A stretch of 64,000 bases of DNA from Papilionanthe hookeriana x Papilionanthe teres. Its lineage: Eukaryota > Streptophyta > Magnoliopsida > Asparagales > Orchidaceae. The stretch covers positions 27,246,345 to 27,310,344 of the forward strand of contig CM040439.1 in the NCBI GenBank assembly GCA_022702705.1, given 5' to 3'. Below are positions 45,053-55,480 of the stretch, piece by piece (the first letter of the stretch is position 1; each line of letters begins with the position of its first letter). A model generated the notes under the pieces. The model did no database searches and was not told the origin of the DNA. It saw nothing but the letters and a program-made list of their open reading frames with translations. Both the position numbers and the translations under genes were made by a program.

Positions 45053-46130
45053 TTATTTAGCTGCAACTTCCACATCTGATGTGGCCTTGATTTGGGTGAT
45101 CTCTTTGTAGAAGGTCACCGTATTTCCTTCGATGCGCATTCCCCCGTTTAGGCTTCGTATGAAGTTACATCCCAACAGCATTTGGATGCCATCCTTGACA
45201 TCCATTTCCAGACAGTAGATTAATGATATTCGAAAATTATGTTCATTGAGGGTCATCATACCTGCCTTAACGTTTCAGTTCGCATTAGTTGTTGAATTGA
45301 CTCCGCTGAAGGAGACTTGATAAGTTAGTTCCTCAATGGCCTCGGCGGGAATGTTCTTCGTGTTTGCACAGCAGGAAGTCGCGCCTGTGTCGACAATAGC
45401 CTTTAGGCTGAAGATTTCCACTCCTGGTATTTTGAATTCTACGACCAGATTGAACAATCGGTTGAGAATTCGTTTGGCTGTCGCATGCACTTGTTCTTTT
45501 GCGTATTCGTTGAAGAATTTTGCTACGGAATTTTCTTCAAGTTCTTCTTCTTCATTTGTGCAGAGACCTTTAATCTTGTCACATTCAAGGAGTTCTTTTC
45601 TTTCTTTTTCCAATTTTTCGGTAGTCATTTCCTGCAGTTTTTGTTGGAGCCTTTTGTTTTCCTCTTTCAGGAAGCTTGAGTAGTTTAGTAATTCTTGAAT
45701 CAAAGTATCCTTTGATTGGTAAGTTTGTAGTATGACTTCTTCGCACACATCGGGCAAGCCGTGAGCTTGCAGGTGATGCAATGTATTCTCATTTGAGAAT
45801 TGGTGGTCATTCGACAGTAGGAACAATGTATGAATGGCCCTTGTATGGGGCTTATTTTGTTCCCAGTTGTGGAGGCACTTGCTTTGTTCTTCTGGCAAGC
45901 GGATGAAGGAACGCCACCCGTAGTCATCTTCTTTTATCATGAAGATGTAGTCTTCTGGAGGTAGGTCTTCCAGTGCATGTTTAATGTGTGCAAGGGTATT
46001 CATACCTTCTCCTTCCGAGATACTGCAAATTGCGTCTGACGCATCTTCGTCAAGGCCGACTGATAATACGTCATAATCTTCGGGAAGGTCCAGATTGCTG
46101 AGGATGGCTGCTCGAGCCATATTTCCTCTT
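45053..46130 (-). pseudogene. Viral polyprotein: coiled segment and aspartic protease
   Basis: The open stretch 46,120-45,275 has an acidic N-terminal part and a glutamate/lysine-rich helix (FLKEENKRLQQKLQEMT). The protease active site reads AIVDTGATSCC, with the DTGA codons at 45,391-45,380. It stops at TGA 45,275-45,277; the protease continues at 45,259-45,053 to a TAA. The enzyme cleaves the polyprotein in infected cells; here it is split by stops. Confidence 0.88.
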
Positions 46131-46960
46131 TTGCTTTTGCATTCTCTCGCGAAGTGTCATTCTTCCCCGCAGATGTAGCAGCGGCACTTCGAGGTTCTTA
46201 GTTTGTTTTTGTTCTTGATGACACGAACATGCGTGTCATGCGGTTTCCCTTTATAATTTCTTGATTTACGTAAACCTTATTTCTTATGGTTATTGTAATA
46301 TCCTGGGACATGGATCTTTTTGCAAATTGATAGGTTTTTTATCCCCCTCTGGATTGCAGCTTTTTTGCAGAGGTCGGCCAGGTATTGATATGTAAATCTG
46401 ATTCTGGGTAGGACACCAATGGTATTGAAAGGGTGTTTGGCTTTGAAGGCTGCTTCAACTTCATTGCCAATGATTTGAGGCATTTTTTTGAAGAATTTTT
46501 CTGATAGTTCGGAGTTTATGTACATTCTTCCCGATTTTGCGGCGAGCACTTTGTAGTCATTCATGTATTCAAACATATCCTTTATTTCGTTGCATGATAG
46601 CCTCTCTAGATCAAGGAAGGCCATATTTTGTTCCTCCGTTGATCCTTGATATGGATCTTCCAAAAGTATAATGCGCTTTATCTATGAGATGACATTTTGA
46701 GGGTCATCTACTATATTGATAAGGGCTTCGTACTCATCTTCATATGCCATCCTCCATTGGATCCAGATTTTCTTCTCTACTTCTCCGAGCAGATTCTCGA
46801 TGAACATCATTTTTGCCTTATTGTCTTGGAATTGTTTATCATTTACCAGGTTTAAGGTGATGGATTCCCATCTTGAGATGACATCATCATAGAGCGCGAA
46901 GTCATCTGGGAGAATCAGCAATACTCCTTGCGAGTTGTGGGCTGATGGGAGGGTCCACAT
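46130..46960 (-). pseudogene. Viral coat protein and zinc knuckle
   Basis: 46,960-46,682 and 46,663-46,277 are two open pieces separated by TAG at 46,682-46,684. The second has the coat-protein core (FKAKHPFNTIGVLPRIRFTY, then CKKAAIQRGIKNLSICKKI, PGYY). Downstream is a CCHC knuckle (CYIC...HFAREC, about 46,180-46,135) interrupted by TGA at 46,157-46,159. The coat protein forms the bacilliform shell in this group. Confidence 0.88.
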
Positions 46961-47649
46961 GTTTTGCTGAAAGCTTTTTCTGAAGTCCGAAGATCGACTT
47001 CTGAATTGATGGAATGAATTGGATTGGGCAAATGAGGGTTCAGTTTATGGTCGAACGGTTGCTGGAGGGTAGGAGACTGGTCTCATAATTGGTTCGTTGG
47101 GAGGAAGGTAAGAAGAGGATACCGAGGCATATAGATTTTCGGCTTTGTCAGCAAGTTTTCGCAACTTAGGGTAATCCAAGTTAGTGAGCTGACTTTCGAT
47201 GTTGGGTAATGCAATTTCATTTGTTAGGTGAATTGGCTCTTGGGAAAGTGGAGTTATAGGTTTAAGATGACCCTTTAGGATATGTGGTGTTTCGGGATTT
47301 GGCTCTGGCTGTGGTGGAGTTGAGTGTAGGTTTATTTTCTCATCGGGTTGTGGCTGATCATCTTCATCTCCCCATCCAATAGGGATGATTGGCGTATCGT
47401 CATTTTGTTGGAATGAGTATTCGACTAGATAGTCATACCTTCTGCTTGGATGTCCCAGTGGTCCTACTATAGGATCACCATTCTGATATCGTTCCCATAA
47501 AGTTTGTTGATGGGTTTTTGGAACCTTTGATTTTTCATGATTTTTGGGTTTAGGGTATGTGTTTGTATCTTCTTCCGTCTCCTGTGGTTCTTCTCCTTCT
47601 TCAATTCCATCACCTTCCGGGAATGAACTAAGTTCATTATTGTGTGCAT
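46961..47649 (-). other. Variable linker of the viral polyprotein
   Basis: Low-complexity, proline- and charge-rich minus-strand text between movement and coat segments, with frame breaks. Caulimovirid polyproteins usually have a disordered linker here. Confidence 0.5.
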
Positions 47650-48805
47650 TTAAATAAAGAAAGAGGGAGAAGTCATCATCATCTTCTCCATCGGAGAGAT
47701 CTTCCTTGATTGCGATTTGGGGGAGCTCTTCCTTTTCAGAGTATGAAGTATCCCATCGGGGTTCATCATCCCAAGTTGGTTCATTTTCAAGGATGACGAA
47801 GATAAGCTCATCATCTTGTTTTGAGAGTTTCGAGGCTTCCTTTTTTGTAGATGGTGGGGGTAAGGTATGTTTGGTTGAATATTCAGTAAAAGAGAGACGG
47901 AGAGTACCATCAATCCTTTGGGATGTGTGGAGTTTTTGTGGGACTTGGATTGTTTGTTGTGAGAATGGTTTGAGGTTCCAGGTAAGGCCTTGCAGTTGGT
48001 TGATGGTATGTCTATTTTCGGGAATTGCTGTAATCTCGTGTGATGCTAGGTAATCAGCGATTCCTGATACGTTGTATCGGAATCCAGTATGGCTGGCGTT
48101 GGTGAGCCTTGAAACTAAGGCCCTTGTAATTAATAGGTTTGATTCTCCTCCCTGTCATTCTTCGTAGCCATGTGTAAGGATGGCCAGCTCTATGTGGTTC
48201 ACAAGGTCATGGATTGACATCATCATATTTGGTGTAATGTACAGCAATTGAGTTCCTGCTGATAAATCAAACTCCATAGTTCCGATTATAGAGTCATCGG
48301 ACCTCCATTGTGTATCTCGCAGGACAATAAGAGCTGTTGTCCCTGCGTCTCTTCTATGTAAGGCGTGAACCCTTACCATTATTAGACCCAAGTGTATGTG
48401 CTCGAGTTTTTCTTGTAATAGTTGTTGGTACGACTGCTGTTGTATGAAAGGGAGGTTAACCTGCTCTCCATCCGTTGCAAGTATTCTTTCTTCTGAGTAG
48501 TGCTGGTATACTTTGTGTTTAGTATTGGACCAGCCTTCTTCATAGAGAGTTTCAGCAGGCACCAGGTTAGTTCTTCTCTGCTGCGATATCTGGAGTTCTG
48601 TTTCCGGGTCTATTCTAGACTCCAGAGTTCTTCTGTGAGTGTTACGCTTTTGAAGTCGTTTTTGTAGTTCATGTGCCAACCTAGATCTCATTCTGTACCC
48701 CCGAATTTGATCGTCGGCGGTTGGCGTTGGTGCGGGTGTGATATCGGAATTTCTGGTGGATTGGTTGCGGATAAGTGAAGTGGTACTCCTAGATGAGGAA
48801 GCCAT
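47650..48805 (-). pseudogene. Viral polyprotein N-terminus and movement protein
   Basis: The frame opens at ATG 48,805, directly after the TAG of ORF1, and runs open to TGA at 48,155-48,157. The 30K-type movement domain is visible (HIHLGLIMVRVHALHRR, GTTALIVLRDTQW, GTMEFDLSAGTQLLYI, DLVNHIELAILTHGY). Weaker similarity continues, broken, to about 47,650. Such proteins open plasmodesmata for cell-to-cell spread. Confidence 0.9.
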
Positions 48806-49218
48806 CTAGATGGTTTTCCGCTTTTCTTCCCTAAAGATTTCTTTAGGGTCTTTAAATACAAATAGGTGTCCTCCTGTCTTGGCGATCTTCAGGGCAGATT
48901 GCTCCTTCTGATCTCCTAGCGATAGTTCCTTGGCTGCTTTTGCAGGCCTGAGATTGAGGACTTAATGGATTCCACTTCAACTGGGGCTTTATTGGAAATT
49001 TGTTGCAGCTCATCTTCCACCGTCTTCAATCTATCTGCGATTGTTAGTAAAAGATGTATAATAGTGTTGTTTTGCTTGATTAAGCAAGGCAAGGCTGAAG
49101 TTCATTGCTTTGCTTCTGCAGGATTAAGGAAACCGACAGGTGGAGGATCTAATGATTCAGTGGCCTTTAAACCTGCCTTATAATCAGTACTGTCTGATGC
49201 GATGTTCCAATCGTTCAT
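48806..49218 (-). pseudogene. Viral ORF1-like small protein
   Basis: From ATG 49,218 to TAG 48,808-48,806, overlapping the next frame as TAG-ATG. It is broken by TGA at 49,102-49,104 and by at least one shift. A helical middle (NNTIIHLLLTIADRLKTVE) and a C-terminal GGHLFVFKDPKEI motif resemble badnavirus/tungrovirus ORF1 proteins. The function in the group is poorly known; it is virion-associated in some members. Confidence 0.7.
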
Positions 49219-49920
49219 ATGAAAAACTTTTATGAAGGGGTTATATTAAAAAGGACTATCTCAAAATCTCCTTTCAATAATCTGTGATGGTTTTGTCCAT
49301 ATAATCTGCTTGCCCTTAATGACAAACTGATACCTTTGAAATTATATTTCCTTATAGCAGACGTCTTGTAAATTTATTACTTAAGATCACGGAATAAATA
49401 GTATTTTTAAGCTTTAATCAAATGCAAGACAGGTTCCTGAATGCAACCCAGTCAATTCCTTTTCAGCCCTACAATTCCACAACGCCCTTATCTCTGGGTC
49501 TTTTAGTGGTACTCAGGCTTACTGACTGAATTGATTGGACACAGCGTCCTGACTTTTATTTAATCAGAAACTTAAGAATAGAACTTATAACAAATCTACC
49601 ATAATAAACACATTTTCGGCCTCAAGAAATATAACCCAAAAATATACATGTAGTCTATCAAACGGGTTTTAGCAAATATATAAAAAAAAATTCAAGCACA
49701 GAATCTACTCGGATTTCCTGAGATAGAGAGGGTTTTTAGCTCGACATGCTTCCCCAAATCTAGCTCTGATACCAAAGCGATATTAAGCAGATCGTTGGCT
49801 TGGCGTCGCAAAAAACTTTTGAAATTGAAACAAAACGAAATATATTAATAAGAGAAATATGCTTACAAGAAAAGACAACTCTAAAGAGAGAGTAGGCTTC
49901 AAGATTATTTCTCGTGTTTT
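49219..49920 (-). promoter_or_regulatory. Viral leader and primer site of main copy
   Basis: Primer site GCTCTGATACCA (plus) at 49,763-49,774. 49,775-49,920 matches the leader text of the other copies (GATCGTTGGCTTGG, ACAAAACGAAATATATT, GAGTAGGCTTCAAGATTATT). 49,219-49,762 is the long untranslated leader with several short ATG frames. The left part of this copy's own promoter region is absent. Confidence 0.75.
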
Positions 49921-50525
49921 ATTGGTTCAAGATGGATGCTTGTCCCTAAACGTTTAAAAGAATCACGGATGCTTCTCCTCTTAACATTCGATTTCATTGA
50001 TGGAATCAATCTGCAAATTAATTCTAGAATTTATTGCATTGATATTTTTACTTGTGAGATTTGGCTTTTCATTTACACATTGGTTCCAGTTTTTAATTTT
50101 TAAGTCTCAATGACCAGCTTCCAGATTAGTCATACATGTCATTGGTTTTGTGAAAAGAATTTTATATGTTACACCGCATGTTACTTTTTTATATTGATTG
50201 TAATTTGTTCTATATAATAATACGATAGTTATGTGAGGAGTGTATTACAGAAGAATTTATTAGATGCATATTACGTATCTTAATTCGACATAGAAAGTAT
50301 CGAGTACAATGTTGTGCACTCGTTTTCAGCTCCCGTCGTGTACTCGTTGTCTACTATACCCATTGTGTACTATTGTGCAGTTGTTAATGTACTTAAGTAA
50401 ATAAAGTGAGTACACAACCATGTTCTTATTCATTATTCAGATGTAGAATCATTACATGTGCCAATTGTTTGCACTGAACATTCAATAACTCATGATCATT
50501 CAGCACCAACCAAGGTAGTTGCAAG

Positions 50526-50777
50526 GGGCATTCACATTCATGGCAGACAATTCTTTTGTATTTACATATCCCACACCTAAACTTTAATATTTACATTTAA
50601 TAGTACTAAATTTTTTAATATCATGTCAATAATGTCACTAATACCACTTTTAAAAAGTGAAATGCACCTTTTCATGCATTAAGTTTAAAACACCAAAGTG
50701 ATATATATATATAGTATGAAGTTTTGCTGTGAGATATGCAGATACATAAGAATTGCTTGCCATGTATGTAAATTTCC
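50526..50777 (+). repeat. Family A MITE
   Basis: Complete copy: ATTCACATTCATGGCAGAC at the left, CAGATACATAAGAATTGC at the right, with a short (TA)n in the middle (50,701-50,713). Confidence 0.7.
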
Positions 50778-51007
50778 CTCGAATTAATCTATTTTGGTGG
50801 ATGTTTAATAGGATCATGAATGCATATCCATGTTAAATGAACTAACTAATCATTTGTAATGTCTCCAATTCAAACTTTGGGAATGATCCACTCCTAGCAT
50901 TTGATTTTATTAATGAAATCAATTTGCAAATTAATTCTACTATTTATTGCACTGATGTTTCTAATTATGGGATTTTACTTCTAATTCATACATATGTTTT
51001 AGCATTA

Positions 51008-51077
51008 AAAAAAGTAAAGTTTAGGTGTTAGATGTGTAAATACATAAGAATTGAATGGTATGTCTGTAAATATTCCT
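51008..51077 (+). repeat. Family A MITE, right end only
   Basis: TTTAGGTGTTAGATGTG and AAATACATAAGAATTGAATG. It ends under 50 bp before the splice acceptor at 51,124, so it supplies part of the acceptor region. Confidence 0.65.
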
Positions 51078-51128
51078 AATAATTTATGTAAAGGCTTTTT
51101 CATTCCTTTTTTGTGCTGTCTCAGAACA

Positions 51129-52335
51129 ATGGGAGGCGGGAAGGACAAGCATCGCCATGATGGTTCAGACCAACATGACAAGGGATTTCTTTCAAATATT
51201 GCTCATGGGCTCGCCGGACATCCTGGCCAGCACTCTGGTTACCCCCCGCAAGGCTATCCGCCGCAGGGCTACCCCCCAGCACCCGGTGCCTACCCTCCAC
51301 AAGGGTACCCCCCACAAGGTTACCCTCCGGCCGTGTATCCCTCTCACCCCCAAGGTATCCTTTCATCATCACCTATTATAATGTTCTGTTCCGTGCATAA
51401 ATGTTTATTTACATTCATGATCATTTTAACTTTTAAAAAGTGAGATACACCTTTCACACATAGGTAAGGCAGTATGTACGTAAAAAATGATGTTTAGGTG
51501 TTAGCTATGTGTTAGGTATGACTCATACTGAAAATTTAGAGTTTTTTGATGAAAATGTGTGTCTCTTCATATTTAGTGGGTTGGGAGGAGCGATAGCGTG
51601 TCGGTAATTTATCTATGGGTTTTTATATGTCTATATATATGCGTAATCCTTGGGTATGTACCTTGGACTCCTCTGAATTGTGAATTCGCCGCTCGCTCCC
51701 GAGGCCCTAGGCATATCTTTGCCGAACCTCGTTAAATCTTTGTGTATTATTTTGATTTTGTGTCGATTCTTGCTTTTGTTCGTCCTAAATTGCTTAACAC
51801 TTGTAAATACATAGGAATTGCGTTGCATGTATGCAAATCTTCTAAAATACTTTGTGTCATAATTTGTATGAACACTTAGCTTTATATTTGAAAATGAAAG
51901 AAACTAAGCATGTAAAAATTTAACTTCAGGTATTAGAGATGTAAATACAAAAGAATTTGAGTGGTATGTATATAAATCATCCTATAATTTATAAATCCTT
52001 TTATCATTCTATATTTCATTTTTCCAGGACATGGATCTCATGGAGGATCAATGTTAGCTGGTGGTGCCGCTGCCGCTGCCGCCTACGGGCTTCACCACCT
52101 TGCCCATGGCTCGACTCATCAAGGCGGCCATGGGGGCTTCAATCCCTATGGCCCTCCAGGCGGCCATGGGGGCTACGGCGCATATGGCCACGGCGGCCAC
52201 GGCGGCTATGGCCATCATGGAGGCAAATTCAAGCATCATGGCGGTAAATTCAAACATCACGGCGGCAAATTCAAACATGGGAAGCATGGCGGGCATGGAA
52301 TGTTCGGCGGCGGCAAGTTCAAGAAGTGGAAGTAA
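51129..52335 (+). CDS. Glycine-rich protein A3-type (XYPPX repeats, 177 aa)
   Basis: Exons 51,129-51,354 and 52,028-52,335 join in phase (split Gly codon) to 177 residues. The N-terminus MGGGKDKHRHDG is followed by about seven YPPQGYPP-type repeats, an alanine run next to a GLHHLAHG segment (a short hydrophobic stretch), HGG/GGYG repeats, three GGKFKHH units and the basic C-terminus MFGGGKFKKWK. This order is characteristic of the plant glycine-rich A3 / XYPPX-repeat family, whose biochemical role is unclear (membrane-associated or stress-related roles have been suggested). An acceptor CAG at 51,122-51,124 lies four bases before the ATG, so a leader intron must precede it; its donor may be at 37,265 or 37,359. 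The in-frame ATG at 51,051 is excluded because it lies in the intron and in MITE sequence. The intron 51,355-52,027 also carries MITE and LTR debris. Confidence 0.9.
51405..51842 (+). repeat. Family A MITE split by an LTR scrap, in GRP intron
   Basis: Family A text at 51,405-51,525 (AAAAAGTGAGATACACC, GATGTTTAGGTGTTAG) and its right end at 51,794-51,842 (TTGTAAATACATAGGAATTG). Between them, 51,526-51,793 contains TTTGCCGAACCTCGTTAAATC-like and CTTTGTGTATTATTTTG words of a copia LTR 3' end. Confidence 0.55.
51905..51982 (+). repeat. Family A MITE, right end
   Basis: TTCAGGTATTAGAGATG, AAATACAAAAGAATTTGAG and GGTATGTATATAAATC. Ends about 45 bp before the acceptor of GRP exon 2. Confidence 0.6.
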
Positions 52336-52594
52336 TTATATTTCAATTTGAAAATTGAATTTTCTTATGCTTTTTATATTCTGAATGTATAGGAGGAGTC
52401 TTGACTATTTAAAAGGGCCTGCATTTTATAGCCTGTGTGTGTGTTTTGGGTTGCTGCTGTTATAACTTAAAGCTTCAAAATGTTTGAAGTTAACAGATAC
52501 TTTGTGATTTATGTGTTTGAATGCAAGTGTGCTTTTTTCTTTGGAGTTGCTAATGTTTTGGAATTTTCTCTATATGTTGAAGAGTGTATTAATA

Positions 52595-52996
52595 TATGAG
52601 TAAATTACCATTTTAGGGTCCGTTTGGGATAACTTATTTGGTGCGGTGGCATTTGAAAATGCACCTGACCTGTTTGGGTAAAATGCATTTTGACAGCTTG
52701 TGCATTTTCAAAACGCAGAAAACAACTTTTTCACACCGTGCCTGTGCGGTGGCGGCTTCCTGACTACGGTCTGACTTTTCCAAAAAAACTAAAATTTATA
52801 ATAGCCACCGCACCTAACTTATCAGTAGATCATTTTCAATCAGCTTATCAGCAAATTATTCAATAAGCTACAGCTGCCCCAAACAGACCCTAGTCCCTGA
52901 TTATTTTTCAATTAAGCTTTTTCATGGGCACTTTTTCCTCGGGCTAGAACAATTTTATGTAAATGATGGAGGACTATTTTGACATTTTACCCACTA
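52595..52996 (+). repeat. Family F repeat split by family D MITE
   Basis: GAGTAAATTACCATTTTA (52,598-52,615) continues after the insert as TAGTCCCTGATTATTTTTC (52,891 on) and ends GACTATTTTGACATTTTACC. The same sequence order is seen unbroken in the TRM intron copies. Confidence 0.6.
52616..52890. repeat. Family D MITE (275 bp)
   Basis: Ends GGGTCCGTTTGGG and complement GGGTCTGTTTGGGG, flanked by TA on both sides. Comparison with the interrupted family F sequence shows the TA is the target duplication. The inside has imperfect inverted GTGCGGTGGC/GCCACCGCAC segments. Terminal TIRs match the 3.6-kb candidate at 29,730-33,344. Confidence 0.75.
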
Positions 52997-53032
52997 GGAA
53001 ACTCATATTGCTTTATTATTAGTATTTTTAAA

Positions 53033-53215
53033 AGATTTACATGCGTGTCATTCTCATTTCATATGTATTTATGCATCTAATGCCTTAAGTTTAGTTTTGA
53101 CTTTCATGATGTTTTACATGTGTATGAAAATGTGTATTTTATTTTATTTTTAAATTAAAATGTTGATATTTTTTATTTAATATGAAAGTTGTGGGAGCTA
53201 TAAATATAAAATGTA
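53033..53215 (+). repeat. Family A MITE, diverged
   Basis: AGATTTACATGCGTGTCATTC on the left and a worn GGGAGCTATAAATATAAAATG on the right; the TATGAAAATGTGTATTTTA middle is kept. Confidence 0.55.
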
Positions 53216-54650
53216 CAAATATATTTCGTCGCTTGTTGGGAGAGCGACCGTTTCGTTGGTCATAAGTCCCATTATATCCAAGTGGTACTCAATTACTTTG
53301 CACACCGCTTAAAACTATAATATGTGTATAAAGGTGGATGCACTCACCTTAAAGAGATGTAATGATCCATAAGAAGAGTACGACAGACGCAGATCCATTA
53401 GATGAAGATCGTGAGGCCCACCCGACCTAACAAGCTAAGCTAATTAAATCAAGACTGACCGAGACAAGACGACTGGGTGATCCAACGAGAAATGAGGAGA
53501 GAGCAGTTGAGCCATATGCTGCAAGGAAGTTGACTCACTACGATAGCATATCTCACAGTGGAGTCGATCTAGTGAAAGAGGAAGCTCTGCAAAAATATTT
53601 TCAACCATCCCACGGAGACCTTAAGACTCATCACTAGAGGTTAAAAACAATGAACCTATCTGGATCAACCAAATGAATCCTATTAACCAAGCATAGTTGA
53701 CCGAGCTAACCCCGTCGATCTGATCGACCGAGCTTAGCCAGCAATGCATGACATATGAAAATACTTAAACCTATTTTGCATTCTTAGAAGAAAAATAATA
53801 TGCAAGTAATAATAGAAATAAATAAGAAAAATTTGAATTTTTATTTCATAAATAAGGATACAACCAATATAACCGAAAGAAACTAAAATAAAAACTAAGA
53901 ATTCAACAACCACCCAACCCAAAAAGAAAATATAATAACTGATATGAAACTGAAAAATATCAAAATTAAATTGATATCTGGAAAGTCTGCTCCGATTGTG
54001 ACGACCATACTGGTGGCTGAATATAACAAGTTATATAAAAAATATTAACGAGTCAGTGAAAAGTCAAACTAAATAAATAACTACTATTTATTAAAGCATA
54101 AATGATAACGAAAATGAGGCATGCAGGATGACCAATAAATATAGACGATGTATTATGTACATAAACGAATTTGCAAAGACTATTACGATTATGAATGCAA
54201 GTAATTTAAACACATGCCCTTTTTATATAAATATTTACATGCGACGATATATATATATATTTTTTTAGAGATACGACTCGTCAATCATTCAACACAACCT
54301 GATAATAGACAATTAAGTAAATACATATACATATGATAAAAACACCGCCAAATATTGCCATTAAATTTTAGGGCCATTGTGCCCAATATTTTATTTGACA
54401 CCAAGCAATGTAATTTATGATAATAAATATTTAATAATTTAATTTTATTAGTCACTTTGAGAGAAATTGAATAATATTAAAAATTAAAATTGAGATGACT
54501 TAAATTTTAAATTATTATTATTTTTCGATAATTTAACTAATAATGATAATCATTATTACTATTAATTGACATTTTTTTATTTAAAATAATATAGATTAAA
54601 TACTTCATATTTTAAATGTAATATTATTATTTAAATAACAATATAGATGG
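53216..54650. other. Unassigned DNA
   Basis: No gene. 53,380-53,740 is less AT-rich with GACCGAG/CGAGC words similar to 21,590-21,960, perhaps decayed LTR. 53,741-54,650 is AT-rich with a short (TA)n near 54,248. The minus frame 53,734-53,922 is hydrophobic by composition only. Confidence 0.35.
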
Positions 54651-54651
54651 A

Positions 54652-55374
54652 GCATTTACATAAATACCACCAAATTCGTATGTATTTACATATAAAACAC
54701 CTAAACTTTACTATTTTACATCTATATTACCCAAGTTTTTAAAATAAAATACAAGTCTTAATGTGTAGATATTGTTCGGCTCATTAAAAAATATCACTGT
54801 TCGTGTTTGGTTTGTTTATATTTCAAACACAAAAAATATGTTTGTGTTTGACTCGTTTGCTAACACTAGTTGTTTGTGAACAAAGAGTCTTTTTGACAAT
54901 CTTAATTATGCAGCTGTAGGATGTTAAGAGTTCGGGCAATATTTAAATCTTATTGTTTTTATTAAAATATCATTTAAATATAATTTAATTTATTTTTATT
55001 CTAATTTTTAATTAATATTTTTAATTGATTATAAATCTTTGTAGTTTTGTATTCAATTAAATTTTTTAAAGATACTACTCATCAATTATATAGTAGTATT
55101 TCGACCAAAATGAGCTGATCACGAACAAACAAATCTTTGTTTGTGTTCGACTCGTTTATATATCAAGCACAAAAGAATTATTCATGTTTGACTCATTAAC
55201 TTAGCGAATAAATCAAGCACGAACTTTTTAACGAGTTGAACTTGAGCTATTCACGAACAAAGAGCCGTCTTGACAGCCCCAGATAAGATGGATTTTTATG
55301 TAAAAACTAAACTGTAGAAGTTGGATATGTAACTATAAAAGAATTGAGTGGCATGTATGTAAATCTTACGAGAA
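54652..55374 (+). repeat. Family A MITE split by family B
   Basis: The left part ends near 54,756 (GCATTTACATAAATACCACC...ATTTACATATAAAACACC). The right part 55,284-55,374 has AAAGAATTGAGTGGCATG and TATGTAAATC. Confidence 0.7.
54757..55283 (+). repeat. Family B element nested in family A
   Basis: Two-block form of about 527 bp. The first block has CACTGTTCGTGTTTGG and ends AAAGAGTCTTTTTGACAATC. The AT-rich middle is alignable with 33,600-33,830 (ATGTTAA-GATCGGGGCAA-like text). The second block ends AAAGAGCCGTCTTGACAGCC. Confidence 0.7.
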
Positions 55375-55480
55375 AAACCTAAGAGCTCGTTCAGATAGCC
55401 GACAAATTTGTATCTAAAGCCCTAACGGTGGCGCACAATCAGACCCGACGAGCTCAGCACGCAGTCGCCGCTTCCGGGAA

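Larger units (their letters stand above)
38096..49920 (-). mobile_element. Endogenous caulimovirid (badnavirus-like), rearranged
   Basis: Integrated plant pararetrovirus DNA. The main copy reads on the minus strand from a tRNA-Met primer site at 49,774-49,763 through ORF1, movement, coat, zinc-knuckle, protease, RT and RNase H segments to about 43,420. It is joined to a second partial RT-RNase H block in the same orientation (43,419-41,954), then to a palindrome made of two further partial copies (38,223-41,953). A short leader piece in plus orientation (38,096-38,211) comes before these. The layout ORF1 followed by one large polyprotein with a TAG-ATG junction (48,808-48,803) matches Badnavirus and close relatives; the genus is not certain. 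All reading frames contain stops or shifts, so no copy is intact. It lies in a candidate leader intron of the glycine-rich protein gene. Confidence 0.93.
49921..51124 (+). other. Intron DNA between virus and glycine-rich protein gene
   Basis: T-rich plus-strand sequence ending in the acceptor TGTCTCAG (51,117-51,124). A segment of about 90 bp (AATCTGCAAATTAATTCTA...TTATTGCA) at about 49,985-50,075 recurs at 50,895-50,985. Family A MITE pieces lie at 50,526-50,777 and 51,008-51,077. No exon seen. Confidence 0.5.

Noticed and set aside
47706..48053. 115-codon plus-strand frame
   Set aside because: Antisense to the viral movement/linker region.
51051..51128. Upstream ATG giving the glycine-rich protein 26 more residues
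   Set aside because: The extension is intron and MITE sequence, with a clear acceptor at 51,124, and it does not resemble the family N-terminus.
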